Shown here in pieces: positions 57,897 to 64,000 of a stretch of DNA of 64,000 nucleotides. Each line of letters starts with the position of its first letter. Position 1 is the stretch's first letter. Source of the stretch: Clostridiaceae bacterium Marseille-Q3526 (GTDB lineage Bacteria > Bacillota > Clostridia > Lachnospirales > Lachnospiraceae); the NCBI GenBank assembly GCA_018223375.1, contig JAGTTS010000004.1, forward strand, positions 262,700-326,699, written 5' to 3'. Below the pieces are notes generated by a model. That model did not search any database and was not told the DNA's origin. It was given only the letters and a program-made list of their open reading frames with translations. A program made the translations under genes and the position numbers.

Positions 57897-59122
57897 AAAT
57901 AGCAGTAGCAGGAACAGGGTATGTAGGATTATCAATAGCGATTTTATTATCTCAAAATCATGAGGTTATAGCAGTAGATGTTGTTCCTGAAAAAGTAGAG
58001 ATGATCAACAGCAGGAAATCACCTATTCAGGATGAGTATATCGAAAAATATTTGAAAGAGAAGGAATTATATTTAACAGCAACTTTGGATGCAAAAAAGG
58101 CATACGGAGTTGCTGATTTTGTTATTATAGCGACACCAACCAATTATGATCCAGAAAAAAACTATTTTGATACATCTGCAGTAGAGACAGTGATAGCACA
58201 GGTACTGGAATACAATCCACAGGCTATGATGGTAATTAAATCAACTATTCCGGTAGGGTATACAGAATCCATCCGTAAGAGATTTGATACAGAACATATT
58301 TTATTCAGCCCAGAATTTTTAAGGGAAAGCAAGGCGCTTTATGATAATTTGTATCCTTCTAGAATCATTGTTGGAACGGATTTAAACAACGAAGAACTGC
58401 GAAAGGCAGCAAAAACATTTGCTGAACTTTTGCAGGAGGGAGCAGAGAAGAGACAGATTGATACGCTATTTATGGGATTTACAGAGGCAGAGGCTGTTAA
58501 GCTGTTTGCGAACACCTATCTGGCACTTCGTGTGTCTTACTTTAATGAATTAGACACTTATGCGGAATTAAAAGGATTAGATACGAAAGCAATTATTGAC
58601 GGTGTGTGTTTAGATCCTCGAATTGGGAACCATTATAATAATCCTAGTTTTGGGTATGGTGGTTACTGTCTGCCGAAAGATACAAAGCAGCTTTTGGCTA
58701 ATTATGAAGATGTACCAGAAAATTTGATTGAGGCAATTGTAGAGAGCAATCGAACTAGAAAGGATTTTATTGCGAATCAGATTCTGAAAAAGGCGGGTTA
58801 TTATAGAATTGATAAGAATATCCAAAGATCGCAGAAACAACTAGTAATCGGTGTATATCGTTTGACGATGAAATCTAATTCCGATAATTTCCGTCAGAGT
58901 TCAATCCAAGGTGTAATGAAGCGGATCAAGGCAGAGGGAGTCTCTGTTGTGATTTACGAACCTACGTTGGAGGACAAACGTCTGTTTTGTGGAAACCAGG
59001 TGGTCAATGATTTGGGACAGTTTAAAGAACAGGCAGATGCAATCATAGCGAATAGATATGACTGCTGTTTAGATGATGTAAAAGAAAAGGTATATACAAG
59101 AGATTTGTTTCTGAGAGATTAA
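57893..59122 (+). CDS. ugd: UDP-glucose 6-dehydrogenase
   Basis: The 409-residue enzyme oxidises UDP-glucose (or a similar UDP-sugar) to the uronic acid for the surface glycan. It has the Rossmann start VAGTGYVGLSIA, SFGYGGYCLPKDTKQ with the catalytic cysteine (about 257), and LFSPEFLRES (substrate-binding). Size and motif are like the E. coli Ugd group. Its start overlaps the decayed upstream gene. Confidence 0.9.
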   Translation: MKIAVAGTGYVGLSIAILLSQNHEVIAVDVVPEKVEMINSRKSPIQDEYIEKYLKEKELYLTATLDAKKAYGVADFVIIATPTNYDPEKNYFDTSAVETVIAQVLEYNPQAMMVIKSTIPVGYTESIRKRFDTEHILFSPEFLRESKALYDNLYPSRIIVGTDLNNEELRKAAKTFAELLQEGAEKRQIDTLFMGFTEAEAVKLFANTYLALRVSYFNELDTYAELKGLDTKAIIDGVCLDPRIGNHYNNPSFGYGGYCLPKDTKQLLANYEDVPENLIEAIVESNRTRKDFIANQILKKAGYYRIDKNIQRSQKQLVIGVYRLTMKSNSDNFRQSSIQGVMKRIKAEGVSVVIYEPTLEDKRLFCGNQVVNDLGQFKEQADAIIANRYDCCLDDVKEKVYTRDLFLRD

Positions 59123-59139
59123 AAAGATAGGAAATAGAG

Positions 59140-60069
59140 ATGGGATACATAATCAAACGATTGAAAAATTCATATGATACAGGTGGAGTTCGAGAAATTA
59201 GCCGGAAATTACTGTTCAAAGGGATTTATAAATATCATGATCGGAAAATTTATAAAGAAGTGCTAAATGCAAAAATGGAATATGGACTATGCAGAAAATC
59301 AGAGAGAGACTATCAAGTAGTTGTTTCTCTTACGACTTTTCCAAAAAGATTTCTACATATAGAGCTATGCCTAAAAAGTTTGATACTGCAAAGTGAGAAA
59401 CCGGATCGTATTATTGTTTATTTAGGAAGTGATGCGAATGATGTTGAATTACCTAAAAGCATGAAACAGTTTGAACAGTACGGAGTAGAGTTTCAACATG
59501 ATAAAAAAAGAAATTTAAGATCGCATAAAAAATACTTTTATGCAATGCAGGAATTTCCAGATGCAGTAGTTGTAACAGCTGATGATGATGTTGTGTATCC
59601 AGTAGACTGGCTTAAATCACTTTTGGATTCTTATAAAGAATATCCTGATGCAGTCAGCGCAAGACGAGTACATCTAATGAGAAAAACAGAACAGAATATA
59701 TTGGTGAATTATAATCAGTGGTTTGATCAGTATAGAAAGATGCGGGAACCTAGTCATGCGCTACTAGCAACGGGAAATTCAGGTGTATTATATCCACCAC
59801 ATTGTTTAGATCAGAGGGCTTTTGATGAAGAAGAAATAGTTCGCTTGTGCTTTGAAGCTGATGATATATGGCTGAAATGTATGGCTATTCTTCATGGGAC
59901 TAAAGTGGTATGGGTGGTAAATAACGAGGTGAATTTGCCAGAAGTTGGAGGCTTTGGGAAGGCCGAAATGTTGTCGAATATAAATGTGTTTGAAGGTAAA
60001 AATGATTTATATTTAAGACAGGTTATGGAAAAGTATCATATAACCGTAGATATGTTTTTTGAACAGTAG
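59140..60069 (+). CDS. Glycosyltransferase (GT-A type, intact)
   Basis: The 309-residue protein has VVVSLTTFPKRFLHIELCLKS, followed by ADDDVVYP (DxD metal motif, about 148), and a C-terminal part with EADDIWLKCMAILHG, the acidic base region of GT-A fold enzymes. It has no signal or membrane span. It lies 17 bp after ugd, with GGAAATAGAG upstream. The sugar specificity cannot be read. Confidence 0.8.
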   Translation: MGYIIKRLKNSYDTGGVREISRKLLFKGIYKYHDRKIYKEVLNAKMEYGLCRKSERDYQVVVSLTTFPKRFLHIELCLKSLILQSEKPDRIIVYLGSDANDVELPKSMKQFEQYGVEFQHDKKRNLRSHKKYFYAMQEFPDAVVVTADDDVVYPVDWLKSLLDSYKEYPDAVSARRVHLMRKTEQNILVNYNQWFDQYRKMREPSHALLATGNSGVLYPPHCLDQRAFDEEEIVRLCFEADDIWLKCMAILHGTKVVWVVNNEVNLPEVGGFGKAEMLSNINVFEGKNDLYLRQVMEKYHITVDMFFEQ

Positions 60070-60124
60070 TAATCGATAGATAAGATAGAAAAAGAAAGTT
60101 ATAGAAGCTATTTAGGAGAAGATT

Positions 60125-60733
60125 ATGATTGTAGAACTGTTCGGTTGCCCCGGTTCAGGAAAAACTTATGTATTAGAAAGAATGGATAATAAACATAAAA
60201 ATACAACACAGGATAGTAAAGTAAGAAGCTGGTTGAAAAGGATATGTAAATCACTTATTCTATTTTCTCCGTGTGCATTTGAAGTAAGGAAATGCATTTT
60301 GTCAAAAATAGATCCATTAAAATATCAAAGTAACTTTCAAACATCTAGTATTAAGAAAATAGTATCTAATATTTCTATGCTGGCCAGTGTATATAAATAT
60401 ACAAAAAAAGAATGGTATATTGATGAAGGGATCATTCATAGAATTATAAATCTGTGTGTTAGTTATGGGATACCAAAGGAAATAATGTACGAAATTATTG
60501 TTTCTTTAAAAGATATTATGAAAGAAGTAACACCGTATTTTCTTGATACGTCAGTTGATATTTGTTATGAGTCCATTTTAGCCAGAGGCAGACATGAAGC
60601 AAGCATCGACTTTGTGCGAGGAGAAGAGTTAAGATTGCTTTTAAGAAAATACTATGAATATTGTAGTTATATTGCTGCTCAAATGGGATATAAAAGAATT
60701 AGCAGAGAGCAATGGAAAGAGGAAATACTATGA
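60125..60733 (+). CDS. P-loop protein of unknown function (202 aa)
   Basis: The 202-residue protein starts with a Walker A motif (LFGCPGSGKT, residues 5-14). The rest is helical, basic and lysine-rich, with no second motif clear apart from VDICYESILARGRHE. Kinase-like or sulfotransferase-like proteins of this form occur in polysaccharide loci. GGAGAAG precedes the ATG. It overlaps the next gene by 4 bp. Confidence 0.65.
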   Translation: MIVELFGCPGSGKTYVLERMDNKHKNTTQDSKVRSWLKRICKSLILFSPCAFEVRKCILSKIDPLKYQSNFQTSSIKKIVSNISMLASVYKYTKKEWYIDEGIIHRIINLCVSYGIPKEIMYEIIVSLKDIMKEVTPYFLDTSVDICYESILARGRHEASIDFVRGEELRLLLRKYYEYCSYIAAQMGYKRISREQWKEEIL

Positions 60734-61572
60734 TTTGTTTTGTAATACTGCATTATCAAGCAGAGCAAGAAACAGTTAATTGTATTAATAATATAAAGGA
60801 GAAAGTACAGTCTGCAAAAAAAATTGTAGTTGTAGATAATGCATCGCCAAATGGTTCAGGAGAATATTTACAGAAAAGATATGATTCTGATAGTGAAGTA
60901 GAAATAGTACTTTTAGATAAAAATCTTGGATTTGCTAAAGGGAATAATTGGGGATTTCGAGTTGCTAAAAAATATGCACCTGATTTTGTTGTTGTGATGA
61001 ATAATGATGTATTATTAGAACAAGAAGATATCGTTTTCAGGATAGCGGCGTATGAAAGGAATAGATTTGATGTTCTGGACCGAATTTTTTCAACAAAAGC
61101 TAATATTCATCAGAATCCACAGCGCATTAAAATTATACTTTACATGAATTAGTACAAACAAAAAGAAAACTACACTTAAAATATATAATTTCTACTAAAA
61201 TAAAATACTTATTATACAAAAAGGAAACAGATAAAGAAAGCAGAATATTGATTATACAAAAGAAGTATATGATGTTCCTCTCCATGGAGCGTGTTATATA
61301 TTTTCGAAAGACTTTATAAAAACACATAATAATTGTTTCTATAATAAAACATTTATGTACTATGAGTCATATATTTTACATTATTTAGGAAAAAGAGAAG
61401 GCTTAAGTTTTGTATATTGTCCGGATATAAAGGTATTACATCATGAGATATTGCGACCAATCAAACATATTCTAAAATTTATAATAAAGTAATTTTTGTA
61501 AATAAATGTTTAGAGGAGTCCTGCCAATGCTTTATTGATGTAATGAATGATCCTAACATAAAAATTGGATAA
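60730..61572 (+). pseudogene. Family 2 glycosyltransferase, frameshifted
   Basis: The N-terminal part (VILHYQAEQETVNCIN, VVDNASPNGSG, NLGFAKGNNWG and VVMNNDV) is a rhamnosyltransferase-like GT2 start. The frame fails near 61070-61100, and the rest of the enzyme runs on in other frames: TKANIHQNPQRIK, TLHELVQTKRKLHLKYI, then YTKEVYDVPLHGACYIFSKD and FVYCPDIKVLHHE, to a TAA at 61570. Several indels are needed. The ancestral enzyme was about 280 residues. Confidence 0.8.
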
Positions 61573-61589
61573 ATACTATTGGAGGAAGC

Positions 61590-62985
61590 ATGAATCCCAT
61601 ATATTTACTACTATTTGGAGAAATAATTTTATTTTGTTTTGCTTATGTGCTGACAAATTTTGATTTGTTGGCTCCAAGTGTTTTTATGTGTATTATGTTT
61701 GTTATCAGTACGTTATTTGCGGTATTGAATGTAGAAAATTGGGATTATGGTTTGGGGTATAGCTTAGAAGCTACATTGTTAATTCTTGGCGGATTATTTA
61801 CATTTACTGTATCAGAAACTATGTTCCGTTGCCTGTTGAAAAATTCGAAAATTTCTCGAATTGATGCGTTAGAACAAAAAAAAGTGGCAGAAGAAAAAAT
61901 AGAAATAGTAAATGTTAATATAATGATAGTGTTTCTGATTTTCATCACAGATCTGTTAATTTGTTATTTATACTATAACGAGATAAAAAGAATAGTCGGA
62001 TTTGGCGGAACTGAAATGTTTGCTGAATATAGAAGAATGGGAATTTCGCGTATGGCCGGCGAGGAGCGAGAAAGTATTAATGGTATCATTAACCAGCTGA
62101 CAAATTTTCCAGTAGCAGCTGGTTATGTTTCTGGCTATATATTTATTAAAAATTTTTTTGCAAAAGATCGTTTTATACTACGTCAATTTTTTTTGGTATC
62201 TATAATTGCTTTGGGAATTGTTCCCGGATTAATGACAGCAGGTAGAACACAAATTTTGATGTATTTTGCAGCATTTTTAATTTACTATTATATTATTTGG
62301 AATCAAAAATATTCTTGGAAGAAAAATTTATCTTTGAAATTTATAGAAATAGGAATTGCGTCTATTTTTGTTGGAATACCGGCCTTTTATTATTCCTTAA
62401 AATTAATAGGAAGAGTTACAAGACTTCCGCTGTTTGACTATGCTTCTGATTATTTAGGAAGTTCCATACTACTATTTGGGAAATATGTTGAAGATCCTAT
62501 ACCTTGCACTATATGGGGGGAAGAATCTTTATATTCTGTGAGAAAGATAATTCATGCACTAGGACTTGGGCCAATATCTACATCATATAATTTAGAGTTT
62601 CGTTCTACAGGTGTAGCAAATTCTAATATATATACTTTTTTTAGGCGTCCGCTTCATGATTTGGATAATTGGTATGCTGATATTTACTGCGCTTGTGGCA
62701 ATTTTTTTTGCATGGATGTATTGGGGTAAAATAAAAGGAAACAAGAAACGCAGTTGCGTTAATTATTGGAGCCTAACATATGGGTATTTCTTTTATTGGA
62801 TATTTTGTTCTTCTATGGTTCAATATAGTCAAACATTTATTTCAATAGGGGCTATGGTAAAGATCACAATGATATTATGCGGATTTTGGCTGGCATCGAA
62901 TTATGCTTTGAGACAAAAGACAATGATTCGAGTGATAAAAAAACGGATTCGATTTGGTGGAAAAATTAGATGGCAAAAAGCATAA
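61590..62985 (+). pseudogene. Wzy-like O-antigen/polysaccharide polymerase, frameshifted
   Basis: Frame 1 (61590-62729) encodes about 10 hydrophobic segments with a long hydrophilic loop, the form of Wzy polymerases. It ends at 62729, while frame 2 continues with further membrane spans (GMLIFTALVAIFFAWMYWGK) to 62985. One T removed from the T7 run at 62636-62642 joins the two in one frame of about 465 codons. The start is preceded by GGAGG. Wzy joins glycan repeat units on the outer face of the membrane. Confidence 0.75.
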
Positions 62986-64000
62986 CAAATAAAAAAATTG
63001 CACAAAATACATTGATTTCAGTTGGAGCACAGGCTATGTCTTTGTCCATAAGCCTATTGATCAATTTGTGTGTTCCTAAATTTATAGATGAATATCAATA
63101 TGCATATTGGCAGACATATTTATTATATGTTGGATATGTTGGACTTTTGCATTTAGGGCTTTTAGATGGAATTGTTTTAAGATATGCAAAATATGATTAT
63201 GAGGAACTAGACAAAAAGAAAATGAATTTTTTCTTTTATACACTAGTATTTTTTTTAATGATATTTTCTTTATGTGGAGTAGGGTTAGGAATCATATTTG
63301 GGGAGGGAATCGGGACACTTCAGGTATGTTTGCTGTCAATTAGTATTATTACTAAAAACCTATTGACCTTTTCATCCTATTCTTTTCAAATTACAAATCG
63401 GATTAAGCAATATGCCAGGGCAATCATCTTGCAGAGATTTTTTTATGGCATATTTATTGTTGGCCTTCTGGCATTAGGAGTTAATTCTTTTTACTATTTT
63501 TGTATTGCAGATATATTAACGGATGTAGTGGGATTTATTTATAGTATACATTATAATAAGGAAATATATCGTCCTCAAAAACTCATTTGAGGATAAAATG
63601 AGAGAACTTAGAGATACATTACACGCAGGAATTACACTTTTAATTGCAAATTTTTCCAGCAATTTTATTGTAGGGAGCAGCAAAATAGCTATTCAGACTT
63701 TTTGGCCTCCATTAGTGTTTGGGAAAGTAGCGTTTGGTTTTAGTATTACTAATATATTTTTGAATTTTGTAACAGCAATCAGCGTGGTATTGTTTCCATC
63801 GTTAAAACGTATAGATGAACAAGAATTGCCGAAAGTATATACAACTATCCGTTCAATTATGATGCCACTATTATTACTATTAATGCTGTGCTATTTTCCA
63901 GGAGGAGTTTTGCTAAAAACTTGGCTTCCGAAATATAAAGACAGTCTTACTTTTGCAGGTATTTTATTACCATCCATTATTTATACTACTAACGTGAATC
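62970..64000 (+). pseudogene. Wzx-like flippase, frameshifted and cut by window end
   Basis: The first part (62970-63590) has about six membrane segments and the MATE/polysaccharide-flippase start NKKIAQNTLISVGAQAMS. It stops at 63590, and the next frame continues from about 63591 (MRELRDTLHAGITLLIANFSS) with further spans to the end of the window. Removal of one A from the A5 run at 63577-63581 restores one frame. Wzx moves lipid-linked repeat units across the membrane. The C-terminus lies outside the window. Confidence 0.75.

Overview
The window looks like a chromosomal segment of an anaerobic, Clostridium-like Lachnospiraceae (formerly Clostridium cluster XIVa). The reasons are the tig-clpP-clpX-lon-engB order, a desulfoferrodoxin, DUF4364/DUF5716/DUF5717-type proteins that I know from this family, a LoaP-type antiterminator and typical Gram-positive ribosome binding sites. 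No rRNA, tRNA or CRISPR array was seen. All assignments come from reading the sequence; no database search was run.

Layout. (1) 1-1332 is the 3' part of leuS. (2) 1334-19493 is an 18.2-kb integrated element bounded by an exact 49-bp direct repeat that is the leuS terminator. Its order is that of Gram-positive phage-inducible chromosomal islands: leftward integrase and repressor, divergent rightward regulators, excisionase-like protein, primase-like and RepA-like replication genes, an iteron cluster and a small-terminase-like gene. It has no large terminase, portal, capsid, holin or lysin gene. It also carries a second, minimal tyrosine recombinase with its own inverted-repeat sites, a 1208-residue tail tape-measure protein, and a Rha/BRO antirepressor pair behind a structured leader RNA. 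(3) 19494-19833 is a remnant of a related element that kept a second copy of the type I toxin-antitoxin module. (4) 20.1-23.05 kb holds a DUF2812 protein, a HEPN-like candidate and a secreted L,D-transpeptidase-like protein. (5) 23.1-26.8 kb is a leftward TPP-riboswitch operon for uptake of a thiamine precursor, with a TatD hydrolase. (6) 26.9-33.5 kb holds superoxide reductase, small proteins, a molybdenum hydroxylase operon with a MocA-like protein, and a CYTH protein. (7) 33.58-33.84 kb is a cluster of hairpins and repeated promoter-like 11-mers. (8) 33.9-43.1 kb is the proteostasis block with flanking genes. (9) 43.2-54.1 kb holds a DUF4364 protein, malic enzyme, a three-gene operon of a giant solenoid protein, an actin/Hsp70-like protein and a TPR-like protein, then a nucleoid-associated protein and a large membrane protein. 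(10) 54.3-64.0 kb is a LoaP-headed surface polysaccharide locus that turns strongly AT-rich after about 57.1 kb. In it two glycosyltransferases, the Wzy-like polymerase and the Wzx-like flippase all carry frameshifts.

How the parts fit. The satellite appears complete: int, excisionase-like gene, replication module and att sites are all intact. It probably needs a helper phage for the missing structural genes; the tape-measure and small-terminase-like genes suggest interference with, or use of, helper tails and packaging. In the polysaccharide locus, LoaP is encoded first and a terminator overlaps its own stop codon, so read-through into the sugar genes is probably the control point. The clustered frameshifts mean either that the surface glycan is being lost or that the assembly has indel errors there.
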